The notes: generated by a model from the sequence alone, not told the origin. Shown: positions 15,136 through 23,642, counted from the stretch's first letter. The stretch is DNA of 32,310 bases from Candidatus Gastranaerophilales bacterium (GCA_944327215.1 CALVGY010000005.1:1-32310), one strand, 5' to 3'. Numbers and translations: made by a program.

Positions 15136-16453
15136 CTTCAACCTCAAATAATCTATTCCAAGGGAATTTGTACAGTGTTTTATAATTTACATCTAACTTA
15201 TCAAAAATCCGATTTTCAAACGGTTTCATTTTTTGTTTAATCAGCTCACTATCAGGTTTTTGAAGTTCCTGACGGACATTTGCCTGATAAGCCCAATCAT
15301 CTAAAAACCTTATTGTCTGAAGTTTTTGAAAAGCTTGTTTATCAAAACTTTTGGCAAAATATTTTACTTTTGCAGCACAAATAAGACTCCCTAAAGAATT
15401 TGCCGAAGTATTCCAAGCCGAATATCCATAAAAGTTTTCGCCTATCTTATTTTCAAAAAACTTCTCAACAAAAGCATTGTCTGCCCCGTTAGCAAATCTT
15501 ACATCTGCAATCATATAGTTTTTATCAGGAGTTTTAAATTCTCCATCAAATGTGGCTGTAGGAACCTTCATAACAATTTCACCCTGATGCTCCCTAAAGT
15601 TATTCACATACAATAAAATATCGGCCGTACAAGGCTCACAAATCTGGCATCCTGCAAGTTCCAATTGTCCTTTTACTGATTTTTCAATAGAAACGTCTTC
15701 ATAATTTGAAATCAAATCCTTAAAATCAGGTTCCAAAAATATTGGAGCAACTTTCAATTCACCATAAATTGAACGAGCAAGAAGTGTAAGAGGGATTTCA
15801 TCAGCACCTGTTTTTACAAACCCGCCAAGAACCTCTAATTCTTTTGCCTCTTTTACATTTAGCCCGTATTCTGCACAATCATCTTTTGAAAAAACAAGCG
15901 TATCAAACAAACCTTGTTTTTGAAATTCCAAATAAATTTTATTTATCTCAAAATTTCTCTTTCTTGTTTGAAGATAATCTTTCAAAATATCTTCAGGAAT
16001 ATCAGATTTAAATGTCCCGAATTTATGAACATTATATGAGTATTCAAAAATCTTTCTTCCCCATATATTCCAATACTCTTTTTCTTCTTCGTTAACATTA
16101 TTATTAGATATACGCATAATACTTGAAAATGCATAAATCTTTGAATGTTTTGCGGCCAAAATATCACGGAGTTTAAAAACTCTTTGTCTGATTTCATCAA
16201 AACTTTCAGGACATCTGCGAGATGAAATCAACCCGCCATAAGCCACAGTATCAAGACTTATAACTATTGCATCAACACATTTAACATTTTCAAGCCACTC
16301 AAAAATCTTTTCAACATCTGCAAATTTTGTTAAATCTCCCAAAAATTCTCTTGGAGGTAATAACAAATTTATATTACCGTCAACCGCACAAATTTGTTTA
16401 GGCAGGGTATAGCAAACAGGTCTATTATCTATTGGAATAAAAGCTATGTTCAT
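15122..16453 (-). CDS. DUF4127 family protein
   Basis: A 443-residue protein matching DUF4127: the opening IAFIPIDNRPVCYTLP, LPPREFLGD at about 35-43, ISLDTVAYGGLISSRR (about 76-91) and a late FANGADNAF/NTSANSLGS region are what I recognise. The conserved Asp, Arg and Asn residues suggest an enzyme, but the reaction is unknown. No signal peptide is visible, so it seems cytosolic. Start ATG 16453 has no ribosome site; TATAAT lies exactly six bases upstream, suggesting a leaderless mRNA. It is followed by mntP with a 14-base overlap and is divergent from menG across 48 bases. Confidence 0.85.
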   Translation of the reverse strand: MNIAFIPIDNRPVCYTLPKQICAVDGNINLLLPPREFLGDLTKFADVEKIFEWLENVKCVDAIVISLDTVAYGGLISSRRCPESFDEIRQRVFKLRDILAAKHSKIYAFSSIMRISNNNVNEEEKEYWNIWGRKIFEYSYNVHKFGTFKSDIPEDILKDYLQTRKRNFEINKIYLEFQKQGLFDTLVFSKDDCAEYGLNVKEAKELEVLGGFVKTGADEIPLTLLARSIYGELKVAPIFLEPDFKDLISNYEDVSIEKSVKGQLELAGCQICEPCTADILLYVNNFREHQGEIVMKVPTATFDGEFKTPDKNYMIADVRFANGADNAFVEKFFENKIGENFYGYSAWNTSANSLGSLICAAKVKYFAKSFDKQAFQKLQTIRFLDDWAYQANVRQELQKPDSELIKQKMKPFENRIFDKLDVNYKTLYKFPWNRLFEVEVELS

Positions 16454-16459
16454 AATTTC

Positions 16460-16465
16460 ATTATA
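16460..16465 (-). promoter_or_regulatory. -10 of the DUF4127-mntP operon, leaderless type
   Basis: TATAAT (16465-16460) then six bases then the ATG at 16453. A weak -35 (TTGCTT at 16-base spacing) precedes it. A divergent extended -10-like TGTTAAGAT (16466-16474) overlaps on the plus strand and may serve menG. Confidence 0.5.
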
Positions 16466-16501
16466 TGTTAAGATTAAATTTAAGCAAAAAGGTAACAAAT
16501 T

Positions 16502-17170
16502 ATGACTTTTGACAAATCATTTCAAAATATACAAGCAATGTTTAATATAATTTCAGACAAATACGATTTTATAAACAACATTATGTCTTTGGGGACGCAA
16601 AATTACATAAAACTTCAGTGCATAAAATGTTTACATATAAGACCTGATGACAAAGTTATTGATTTATGCTGCGGCACAGGTGACTTAAGTAAGATTATCA
16701 AACAAATTGAACCAAACGCAAATACAATAGGAATTGATTGTTCTGATAATATGCTTGCAATTGCAAGAGAGAAAGATAAAAAAACTCAATATTTTCAAGG
16801 CGATGTAACAAATCTTCCCTATGCTGATAATACATTTGATATTGCGGTAATGGGCTTTGGGCTACGTAATATTTTAAATGCCGAAAAAGCTGTTGATGAA
16901 GCATATAGAATATTAAAAAAAGGCGGATATTTTATGCACCTTGATTTTGGGAACAAAAATTTTATAAGCAAAATATTTGATATTCTCATGCCTGTATTCG
17001 TCAAACTTTTCACCAAAAATTCTTTTGCCTATTCGTATTTAATTGAATCAAAGCGAATTTTCCCTGAACCTCAAGATTTGATAAAAGACTTTGAAAGCAA
17101 AGGGTTTAAATTTAAAGAAAGAAAAGATTTTTTATTTGGCGTAATTTCAATGCAAATAATGATGAAATAG
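16502..17170 (+). CDS. menG: demethylmenaquinone/ubiquinone C-methyltransferase (MenG/UbiE)
   Basis: A SAM-dependent methyltransferase of 222 residues that methylates a quinone precursor. It has MFNIISDKYDFINNIMSLG (13-31), the SAM motif DLCCGTGDL (54-62), GFGLRN (about 118-123) and the late YLIESKRIFPEP, all UbiE/MenG signatures. Start ATG has AAGG nine bases upstream. It converges with the dehydrogenase gene, leaving only four bases between stops. Whether the organism makes menaquinone cannot be judged from this window, as no other men or respiratory gene is present. Confidence 0.9.
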   Translation: MTFDKSFQNIQAMFNIISDKYDFINNIMSLGTQNYIKLQCIKCLHIRPDDKVIDLCCGTGDLSKIIKQIEPNANTIGIDCSDNMLAIAREKDKKTQYFQGDVTNLPYADNTFDIAVMGFGLRNILNAEKAVDEAYRILKKGGYFMHLDFGNKNFISKIFDILMPVFVKLFTKNSFAYSYLIESKRIFPEPQDLIKDFESKGFKFKERKDFLFGVISMQIMMK

Positions 17171-17174
17171 CAAT

Positions 17175-18203
17175 CTAATACATTCTGTATTCATTCCCGC
17201 CTTTTATACAGTCAAGAATCCCCTTGAAAGAAGTTTCCAATATATAATCAATTGCATCTTGAGTTTCGTAGGCAACATGAGGGGTTACAATTACATTATC
17301 CATTTTAACCAACTCTTTAACCATTTTTGCTTCTTCAAGACAAACAATATCGTTATTAAGCTGTTTTGCCAGTTGAATACATCTGAAGCTTGACTGATTA
17401 CACATAATTACATCTAAAGCTGCACCTGCAAGCTTTTTCTTCTCCAAGAAATCATATAACGCCAAAACATCAACAATTTCTGTACGGGAAGTATTAATTA
17501 AATATGCAGAATCCTTCATCAATTCAAATTGTTTTGCCGAAAACATATGAAAATTATCTCCCGTATAAGGAATATGTATAGAAACAATGTCGGAAGTCTT
17601 TAACAAAGTATTTAAATCAACATATTTTATCCCAAACTTTGAAATCAGTTCCTTCTTCTCAAATATGTCAAATGCAATAACATTCATCCCAAATGCACAA
17701 GCGATTTTGCAAACAGAACCTCCAATAGCACCGGTTCCGACAACTCCCAAAGTAAGATTTGACAAATCTCTCCCCAAAAATTTTGGACAAAAACCCAATT
17801 TTTCTTCTCCAATATAACGAGCAGCAGGAACAATATGTCTTACAAGGCTAATCATCAACCCTATCGTATATTGAGCAACTGATTTTGAGCCGTATCCTTC
17901 AACGTTAATAACCGCAATATTTTTAGCCGCAGCAGCTTTTAAATTTATATGATCAACACCTGTTGAACGAGTTGAAATTATTCGTAAATTTTTAAATGAA
18001 TTAATTACATTTTCACTAACCTGTGAATCTACAAATACACTTATCGCATAAGTACTGTCAAGCTTTTCCTGTGGAATATCTTTTATCAAATCCTCATTTA
18101 AACTTTCACTATAAAAAGTTATATCATAATGTTCAAATTTGCGATTACCAAAAAATTTTTTTTCACTCTCACGATAATCAAAAACCATTATTTTTATTGT
18201 CAT
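17175..18203 (-). CDS. D-isomer specific 2-hydroxyacid dehydrogenase (D-lactate dehydrogenase-like)
   Basis: A 342-residue NAD-dependent dehydrogenase, closest in feel to the LdhA/VanH branch (RSTGVDHINL at 79-88). The dinucleotide motif is GVVGTGAIGG (153-162). The catalytic Arg is R240 in INTSRTEIVD, although the usual RG reads RT, and the catalytic His is H309 in VTPHVAYE. The Glu expected just after GxxLDV (DVYE/DVFE) is missing: the sequence reads ALDVIMCNQSS. It may therefore be impaired or use another residue. GGAGG nine bases before the ATG fixes the start. Lactate formation would fit a fermenter, but the substrate is not established. Confidence 0.88.
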   Translation of the reverse strand: MTIKIMVFDYRESEKKFFGNRKFEHYDITFYSESLNEDLIKDIPQEKLDSTYAISVFVDSQVSENVINSFKNLRIISTRSTGVDHINLKAAAAKNIAVINVEGYGSKSVAQYTIGLMISLVRHIVPAARYIGEEKLGFCPKFLGRDLSNLTLGVVGTGAIGGSVCKIACAFGMNVIAFDIFEKKELISKFGIKYVDLNTLLKTSDIVSIHIPYTGDNFHMFSAKQFELMKDSAYLINTSRTEIVDVLALYDFLEKKKLAGAALDVIMCNQSSFRCIQLAKQLNNDIVCLEEAKMVKELVKMDNVIVTPHVAYETQDAIDYILETSFKGILDCIKGGNEYRMY

Positions 18204-18335
18204 CTATGCTTTCCTCCATTTGGAATTATTGCCTAAATAAGCATTTATTCTATTACACAAAAGTACATAGTTTCAGAGTAATTAATAAGTAAAAAGTTGA
18301 ATGAAAAGTGACTGAAAAAAATCTAAAATAAGAAT

Positions 18336-18640
18336 ACAAGATAAAAACTTTCGTACCTCAAAGCCGAATCATCCGAGATATTTTCGGGGCCGGAGAACAC
18401 AGCCTGAAAAAGGATTGTACATCTGTGTTTGATTTCGAAAGGTGATAGTGATAACCTGCATTAATTCCGGCAAATAAGCGGCGGGATACGGACGGCTGCC
18501 CGATAGGGAAACCTTTCATATTTTCCGAATATAATTTAATAATGCGGATAAAAAAGGCAAATGCATATAAAACAAAGCACCTGATATGAAGGCAGTCGAC
18601 AAACACGGAGAATATATCATTCTCCGTGTTTTATTTTTTT
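18336..18640 (+). ncRNA. candidate structured non-coding RNA, family unknown
   Basis: Between two minus-strand genes lies a 460-base gap (18204-18663). Its 18360-18600 part is close to 48% G+C over the first 60 bases counted, against about a third around it, and has no convincing gene. Local stems include AACACAG/CTGTGTT around a CCT-AGG mini-hairpin (about 18395-18430), GGAAA/TTTCC (about 18509-18525) and CCC-gata-GGG. It ends in a strong intrinsic terminator whose T-run lies only on the plus strand, where there is no upstream gene. TAAAAT at 18324-18329 is a possible -10, so the 5' end is a guess. Hallmark sequences of RNase P, tmRNA and SRP RNA are absent. G+C island plus orphan terminator make an RNA gene the best reading. 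Confidence 0.5.
18601..18640 (+). terminator. strong terminator of the candidate ncRNA
   Basis: A perfect 13-bp stem (18601-18613 with 18619-18631, core CACGGAGAAT/ATTCTCCGTG), five-base loop, then TATTTTTTT on the plus strand. The minus-strand side is followed by GTTTGTCGAC, a poor T-run, though it may still help end the glutamate-cysteine ligase transcript. Confidence 0.9.
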
Positions 18641-18663
18641 CAAAAATTATTTAAAAGCTTACA

Positions 18664-19986
18664 CTACGAAACAAATTGTATAAGTTTTTTTACATCCTTG
18701 CCCCAACTGCCGTTCCAATTGCGGATTATCAAATCAGCAGGTGTAATGCCGTTTAATGCATAATTTTTAATAGGTTCTATATATTTTTCTTCTCCCAAAT
18801 CCATACCGATTAAAGATTTTTCTGCAATATATAATATATCTTTTACAACATCTTTAACATAATGATGAGCAATCTTAGCATTCAAAGCACTCTTTGGAAC
18901 ATTATAGCGTAACTCTGAAAAATCTTTGTATTCATAAGATTTGAAAAGTTCCTCTATCTCATCCATTGCACTATGGTTATACAAAATCCCTTTATATATT
19001 GCAAGAATTGCATATTGCAAATCTTTGCCAACACAATCGTGGTTTCTTATTTCTATAAAATTTCTCAAACGAACTTCCGGGAAATAAAGATTTGCATGAA
19101 GCCTGAAATCATCAATATCTGCTTCAAACCCCTCAAACCCATCTTGCATAAATTGATTGAATGTAATTTTTCCATTCACAGGAATTGTCCCCGAATCTCT
19201 ATTGATAAATATCATAGGAGAATCCAAAACATAATCAACATAATCTTCGAATGAAAAATTATTATCAATTTGTCCGACAAATCCGCAACGATCATTATCT
19301 GTATTAAGCCAGCTTAGCGCTCTAAACGTTTTATACCCCGTTTCCACTCCGCCTCTGATTGGGGAATTTGCAAACATTGCAGTCATAAATGGAACAAGTT
19401 TATTTGCAATCTTGAATTTGCGCATTGCATCTTCTTCACTCTCAAAATCAATGCAACACTGAATGCCTGCGGTCTCACGCATCATAACATCAGATAATAT
19501 TCCCCACAAATATTTTGCCATTATTTTGTAACGCCTTTTGGGAATAAGATTAATTGCCTTGTGCGTAGATAAAGGGGAAACCCCATAATTTAAAAGCTTT
19601 ATATTAAATTTATTCAATATAGGTTTTAATTTGTTATCTAAATCAATAATTTTTTGTTCTAACTGTTCAATTGTCTTTTGCGGTTCCAAACTCATTTCAA
19701 GCTGACAGCCGGGCTCCAAAGTAATTGTGTCATGCCCCTGCTTTAATCCGATTATGTTGTAATCGTCCATTATGTAATCCCAATTTTCTTCACGGGCAAA
19801 ATTTCTTAAAAAATTACATATCCCAAATTCACTTGAATAATCAACAGCCTTTGACGTAACCGAAAATACAGGGAGTCTTTCATATTCAATCCCAATTTTA
19901 TGAGATTGAACAGGCTTACATCCTGCCTCAAAAAGTTTTAAGATTTCTGTTTTGTCTAATTTTGTTTTGGTTTGTACGTTGTTCAC
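18664..19986 (-). CDS. gshA: glutamate--cysteine ligase (GCS2 type)
   Basis: A 440-residue member of the plant/cyanobacterial/alphaproteobacterial GCS2 family, which joins glutamate and cysteine, the first step to glutathione. Recognisable parts: KIGIEYERLPV (30-40), TLEPGCQLEMSLEP (about 94-107), MRETAGIQCCIDFE, ANSPIRGG and the late VRLRNFIEIRNHDC. GTG 19986 is the start, with AGGGGGT four bases upstream; an overlapping ATG is out of frame. No glutathione synthetase is nearby. It may instead feed another gamma-glutamyl-cysteine thiol pathway. It is divergent from rsmA. Confidence 0.9.
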   Translation of the reverse strand: MNNVQTKTKLDKTEILKLFEAGCKPVQSHKIGIEYERLPVFSVTSKAVDYSSEFGICNFLRNFAREENWDYIMDDYNIIGLKQGHDTITLEPGCQLEMSLEPQKTIEQLEQKIIDLDNKLKPILNKFNIKLLNYGVSPLSTHKAINLIPKRRYKIMAKYLWGILSDVMMRETAGIQCCIDFESEEDAMRKFKIANKLVPFMTAMFANSPIRGGVETGYKTFRALSWLNTDNDRCGFVGQIDNNFSFEDYVDYVLDSPMIFINRDSGTIPVNGKITFNQFMQDGFEGFEADIDDFRLHANLYFPEVRLRNFIEIRNHDCVGKDLQYAILAIYKGILYNHSAMDEIEELFKSYEYKDFSELRYNVPKSALNAKIAHHYVKDVVKDILYIAEKSLIGMDLGEEKYIEPIKNYALNGITPADLIIRNWNGSWGKDVKKLIQFVS

Positions 19987-20056
19987 ATTGACCCCCTATC
20001 TATTATAACATCCACAAAATTAGCAAAAAAAAATTATTAAAACATTTGCCTGTGTG

Positions 20057-20065
20057 TGGTATTAT
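20057..20065 (+). promoter_or_regulatory. extended -10 promoter of rsmA-ispE
   Basis: TGGTATTAT (20057-20065) with TTAAAA (20037-20042, 4/6) 17 bases upstream. Transcription should begin near 20072, only about four bases before the ATG at 20076, so the rsmA mRNA may be nearly leaderless even though AGG is present in the DNA. Confidence 0.5.
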
Positions 20066-20075
20066 TATAGGTAAG

Positions 20076-20912
20076 ATGAACTACTTCGACAGGGCAAGAT
20101 ATTTTAGAACAAAAAAACGGCTGGGACAAAACTTCCTGATAGACGGGCAAGTAATCTCTGATATTATTGACTTTGCAGACATTAAGCCCGATGATGTTGT
20201 TGTCGAAATAGGTCCGGGAGTCGGCTTTGTAACAGAACAACTTGTAAAGCATGCCAAAAAAGTTATTGCAATTGAACTTGATGAAGAAGCTGTTAAAGAA
20301 TTACAAAAAATAGACGCAAAAAATCTTACAATTATCCACAATGATATTTTGAAAACAGACTTGTCTGATTTGTGCGAAGAAAAAATTAAAATTGTTGCAA
20401 ATATTCCATATTATATTACAAGTCCGATTATTGCCCATTTGCTTGGTGAAATTGATGATTTAGACAACAAAAACAGAAACAAAATAAAAGATATAATTCT
20501 TATGGTTCAACAAGAAGTTGCACAAAGAATGACTGCAAACGAAAATTCACCATCAAAACAATACGGGCTTTTAACAATACTTTCACAATTCTGGGCTGAT
20601 GTTGAGATTTTAAGATTGGTTGGCAGAAAAGCATTTTATCCTGCACCAAAAGTTAATTCAGCCTTGGTAAAATTAACAGTAAGAGAAAAGCCACTGCTTG
20701 ATTTAAAAGATTATAAACATTTTAGGAAAACCGTAAAAGCAGGTTTTGCACAAAGAAGAAAAACTTTAAAAAATTGTCTTTTATCAGCAGGTTTTACTAA
20801 AGAAAAAATTCTAAATGCGTTTTCAAAACTAAATATTGACGAAAACATCAGAGGAGAAAAACTCTCTATAGAAACTTTCGGGGAATTATCGGAGGCTTTG
20901 AATGACAATTAA
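20076..20912 (+). CDS. rsmA: 16S rRNA A1518/A1519 dimethyltransferase RsmA
   Basis: RsmA (KsgA) dimethylates two adenines in the last hairpin of 16S rRNA during 30S maturation. The 278-residue protein has KKRLGQNFLID (13-23), the SAM motif EIGPGVG (44-50), IELDEEAV (66-73) and the catalytic NIPYYIT (109-115), followed by MVQQEVAQRM and the C-terminal domain with FAQRRKTLKN. The start at 20076 fits the family; an upstream in-frame GTG-type extension has no support. ispE starts 11 bases before its end, so the two are translationally coupled, a common pairing. Confidence 0.96.
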   Translation: MNYFDRARYFRTKKRLGQNFLIDGQVISDIIDFADIKPDDVVVEIGPGVGFVTEQLVKHAKKVIAIELDEEAVKELQKIDAKNLTIIHNDILKTDLSDLCEEKIKIVANIPYYITSPIIAHLLGEIDDLDNKNRNKIKDIILMVQQEVAQRMTANENSPSKQYGLLTILSQFWADVEILRLVGRKAFYPAPKVNSALVKLTVREKPLLDLKDYKHFRKTVKAGFAQRRKTLKNCLLSAGFTKEKILNAFSKLNIDENIRGEKLSIETFGELSEALNDN

Positions 20913-21711
20913 AATTCAATGTCCCGCAAAAATTAATTTAACCTTAAAAGTTACAGGCAAACGTCCTGACGGATTTCATAATATTGAAAGCATCATGCAA
21001 ACAATCAGTTTGTATGATTATTTAACTATTAATGCACAACCTCACGAAAAATTTGAAATCAACCTTTCAGGAAACAACACAGAAATTCCTTACAATGAAA
21101 AGAATTTAGTTTACAAAGCTGCAATGCTTTTTATTGAACACACAAATCTTTCACCACACAAAGTTGATATTTATATTGACAAACACATTCCTGTATCTGC
21201 AGGTTTGGCAGGCGGAAGTACAGATGCTGCAGGAACTTTATTTGGATTAAACAAAATATTTAATGAACCGTTATCAAAAAAAGAATTACATAATCTCTGT
21301 GCGAAATTAGGTTCTGACTTAAACTTCTGTCTTGAAGGCGGACGTCAAATGACAACAGGTAGAGGCGAAATTTTAAAACCTCAAAAGTTTGAAGAATTTA
21401 CTGTGTCTTTAATAAAACCAAAAACTTTAGGAATAAGCGCAAAAGAAGCTTACACCAAATTTTCTGAAAAATTGAAAAACAATTTCAAATCCGAATTTGG
21501 GAAAAGAGAAGATTTTGCAAACGATCTTGAATGGGCTTTAATTGATGATTATAACGAATTAAAAACCATAAAAAAATTATATCCTGAATCTGTAATGTCA
21601 GGTTCAGGCTCATCTTATTTTAGTGTTACAGAGGAGTTCACCCCAATCGAAAATTACTGGATTGCAAATAGCCTTAAAACAACCGAAAAAGGTATTTGTG
21701 CCCTTAATTAA
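20902..21711 (+). CDS. ispE: 4-diphosphocytidyl-2-C-methyl-D-erythritol kinase
   Basis: IspE phosphorylates CDP-methylerythritol in the MEP isoprenoid pathway. The 269-residue GHMP kinase has PAKINLTLKVTGKRPDGFH (8-26), with K10 at the active site, the ATP loop PVSAGLAGGSTDAAG (97-111) with the catalytic Asp D108, and the third motif MSGSGSSYF. The ATG overlaps the end of rsmA by 11 bases with GGAGG upstream. A terminator follows at once. Confidence 0.96.
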   Translation: MTIKIQCPAKINLTLKVTGKRPDGFHNIESIMQTISLYDYLTINAQPHEKFEINLSGNNTEIPYNEKNLVYKAAMLFIEHTNLSPHKVDIYIDKHIPVSAGLAGGSTDAAGTLFGLNKIFNEPLSKKELHNLCAKLGSDLNFCLEGGRQMTTGRGEILKPQKFEEFTVSLIKPKTLGISAKEAYTKFSEKLKNNFKSEFGKREDFANDLEWALIDDYNELKTIKKLYPESVMSGSGSSYFSVTEEFTPIENYWIANSLKTTEKGICALN

Positions 21712-21747
21712 AAAGACCTTCCTATGTTTAAGGAAGGTCTTTTGTTT
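21711..21747. terminator. bidirectional terminator after ispE
   Basis: A perfect 13-bp stem (21711-21723 with 21731-21743, core GACCTTCCT/AGGAAGGTC) and seven-base loop, overlapping the last base of the ispE stop. T-runs on both sides let it serve ispE and the converging large gene that ends at 21760. Confidence 0.9.
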
Positions 21748-21759
21748 ATTTTGTTCAAA

Positions 21760-23409
21760 TTATTTTTGCAACAAAGCATTGAGTGCATCTTGAGCTTTTT
21801 TCATTGCTTCATCACGTTCTGCAGCGTTAGAGAAGTTTTGGCTTCTGTTACCGTCACAGTCTGTGTAATAATAATTTGTTTTTGATTCTTGAGTCTGTTT
21901 TGTTTCAGATCTTGTTAAAATTCCAGGATCTGTACCTTGCCATCTCTTTGACGGAGTAGCATAATTATTTTTATTTTTTGTTGTAACTTTTGCGTCACAG
22001 TCAACACAATATTTCTTACCGTTAATTTCAGAATATAGTCTTAATTCCTTTAAAGGAATATAAGTGAGATTTAGCGGAATATTATGCATTTTCTTTAATC
22101 CCTGCCAAACTTCTCGCATTTCTTTTTGAGTAAGCGGAGTTCCATCTTCGTGACGGTATTTAGCAGAAACTATACCATACCATAAATCATCTTTATTAAC
22201 TTTATAAGAACAATATTCAATTGGAACATTAACTTCTTCTGTCTTAGTCTTAACTACTGTATCTTGACCTGTAGTAAATTCACAATTATTACATTCTGGT
22301 TTGCCAGGTTCATATATTCTCGGTTCTTTGTTTCCTCTATCATATATCAAAGGAGTTAAACCTGCTCCTACTCCCAAACCAGCAGCTGCACCAGGTAACG
22401 TTCCTGATACAGAAGCGGATGCCGAAGCTGCTGTAGTTGCTCCTGCTCCTGAAGCTGCTCCTGCCCCAACAATTGCACCTGATCCTGCAGTAGCAGTAGC
22501 GGATGCTCCTAACAAGTAATATCCCCCAACTGCACCAAGCGCTGTTGTGCCTGCAATTAAACCAACTCTCATTAGAGGAGTGTAATCTTTTTCATAACCA
22601 ATATTTGACTTATCTGCGATATCACGAATTACTGCAGGCTTTACACCATTCTTTGCCGCAACTTCGCGTCTTTCTTTTAAGCTTAAATACTGATTTTCAA
22701 CTTCATCGCTTCTTGTATGGGTGTTTGCAAAATTTACAGCCTGATCTTTAAATTTATCAGATGAGAAGTTCCCTTTTTCATCATAGAACATATCTTCATG
22801 ATTTTCTACAAAATCACGAGTTTGTTTCTTTTTAACATATTCATTTATGCCTAATTCAGCATTTGCTTTTTCTTTTGCAATACGTCTTTTATAACCTTGT
22901 TCTCTGTATTGTTCATACAACTTGTCATATTTTTGATTGCGTTGTTCTTCGGCAGCTTTATATTCATCTTTACCAATAAAAACAGTTGTCTTTTCTGAAT
23001 TTTGTTTATAATATTCGTTTTTAACATAAGCTTTTGCCATTTTTTCAGCTTCTTTTTCATCGGTTATTTTATCACCATTTGCCAAACCGTTTTTTAAATA
23101 AGCTTCTTTAACTTTTTCTTCGGCAGCTTTACGTTCACTCTTTATACCTAAATTACCTAATTCAAGTTCTTGAGTTTCTTGTTCAGCTTGTTCAGGAACA
23201 TTTTGTTCAACATCTTTAGGATTATGTTCTACTGTCAAACCTTTATTCTCATTTTTTACATCAGATTGACCAACAGGAACTGTTGTTTGTCTAATCCCGG
23301 CATCTTTTAACATTTGATCAATTCTGATAGATGACTCTTTTGTCTTTTCTCTAAAATCTGCGGCATAATCTTTAAATCCGTAAATTGAGTAATTAGAATT
23401 AATCCCCAT
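21760..23409 (-). CDS. large lineage-specific protein with Gly/Ala-rich segment and LysM-like domain
   Basis: A 549-residue protein with no family I recognise as a whole. ATG 23409 is set by AAAGGGG six bases upstream. Residues 1-85 are polar and disordered-looking; 86-270 are highly charged and helical, probably coiled coil; 280-355 are Gly/Ala/Ser-rich and hydrophobic (VGLIAGTTALGAVGGYYLLGA), like a glycine-zipper membrane hairpin. Residues 401-463 (SYKVNKDDLWYGIVSAKY, then LKKMHNIPLNLTYIPLKEL) resemble a LysM-type peptidoglycan-binding repeat. Two CxxC pairs, C373/C376 and C468/C471, flank that domain, plus C400 and C518. No signal peptide is visible. It may be a membrane-inserted envelope or secreted structural protein; the role is unknown. 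Confidence 0.75.
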   Translation of the reverse strand: MGINSNYSIYGFKDYAADFREKTKESSIRIDQMLKDAGIRQTTVPVGQSDVKNENKGLTVEHNPKDVEQNVPEQAEQETQELELGNLGIKSERKAAEEKVKEAYLKNGLANGDKITDEKEAEKMAKAYVKNEYYKQNSEKTTVFIGKDEYKAAEEQRNQKYDKLYEQYREQGYKRRIAKEKANAELGINEYVKKKQTRDFVENHEDMFYDEKGNFSSDKFKDQAVNFANTHTRSDEVENQYLSLKERREVAAKNGVKPAVIRDIADKSNIGYEKDYTPLMRVGLIAGTTALGAVGGYYLLGASATATAGSGAIVGAGAASGAGATTAASASASVSGTLPGAAAGLGVGAGLTPLIYDRGNKEPRIYEPGKPECNNCEFTTGQDTVVKTKTEEVNVPIEYCSYKVNKDDLWYGIVSAKYRHEDGTPLTQKEMREVWQGLKKMHNIPLNLTYIPLKELRLYSEINGKKYCVDCDAKVTTKNKNNYATPSKRWQGTDPGILTRSETKQTQESKTNYYYTDCDGNRSQNFSNAAERDEAMKKAQDALNALLQK

Positions 23410-23607
23410 AATTTCCCCTTTCCATTTCCTCGCAAATGAAATTAATTTATTTTTCCCTATACTTCTATAAAAAATTTTTGCTCCCCAAAATTGCATGAAA
23501 ACATGGGCTTAGCAGGAAATTATATATGCAAAATACGGTAATAATAATGGTTTATGAGATTTTTAAATTTTCTTAACATTTATTAACAAAACCACCCTGC
23601 AAGACTA

Positions 23608-23636
23608 TTCACAACTTATTCACTATCATATATTAT
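23608..23636 (+). promoter_or_regulatory. promoter of the ABC ATPase gene, apparently leaderless
   Basis: TTCACA (23608-23613, 5/6), exact 17-base spacer, TATTAT (23631-23636, 5/6), then six bases to the ATG at 23643. No ribosome site is present. This is the cleanest leaderless candidate in the window. Confidence 0.65.
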
Positions 23637-23642
23637 ATAGTT

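Noticed and set aside
15136-15200. Manganese (yybP-ykoY) riboswitch before mntP
   Set aside because: The mntP start lies inside the end of the DUF4127 gene, so there is no leader for a riboswitch, and only 36 bases precede the operon's ATG on its promoter side.
18358-18606. 82-codon open frame on the minus strand
   Set aside because: It has no ribosome site, no recognisable domain and lies wholly inside the G+C-rich candidate RNA, ending in the opposite terminator stem; its composition is that of an accidental frame.
18336-18640. Known housekeeping RNA (RNase P, tmRNA, SRP, 6S)
   Set aside because: I looked for the GAAAGTCC core of RNase P, the GGAAGGAAGCAGC of SRP RNA and the tRNA-like ends of tmRNA on both strands and found none; no single long 6S-like hairpin closes the region.
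22301-22519. 72-codon plus-strand frame rich in Pro and Ala
   Set aside because: It is the complement of the Gly/Ala-rich segment of the large minus-strand gene, a typical shadow frame without a ribosome site.
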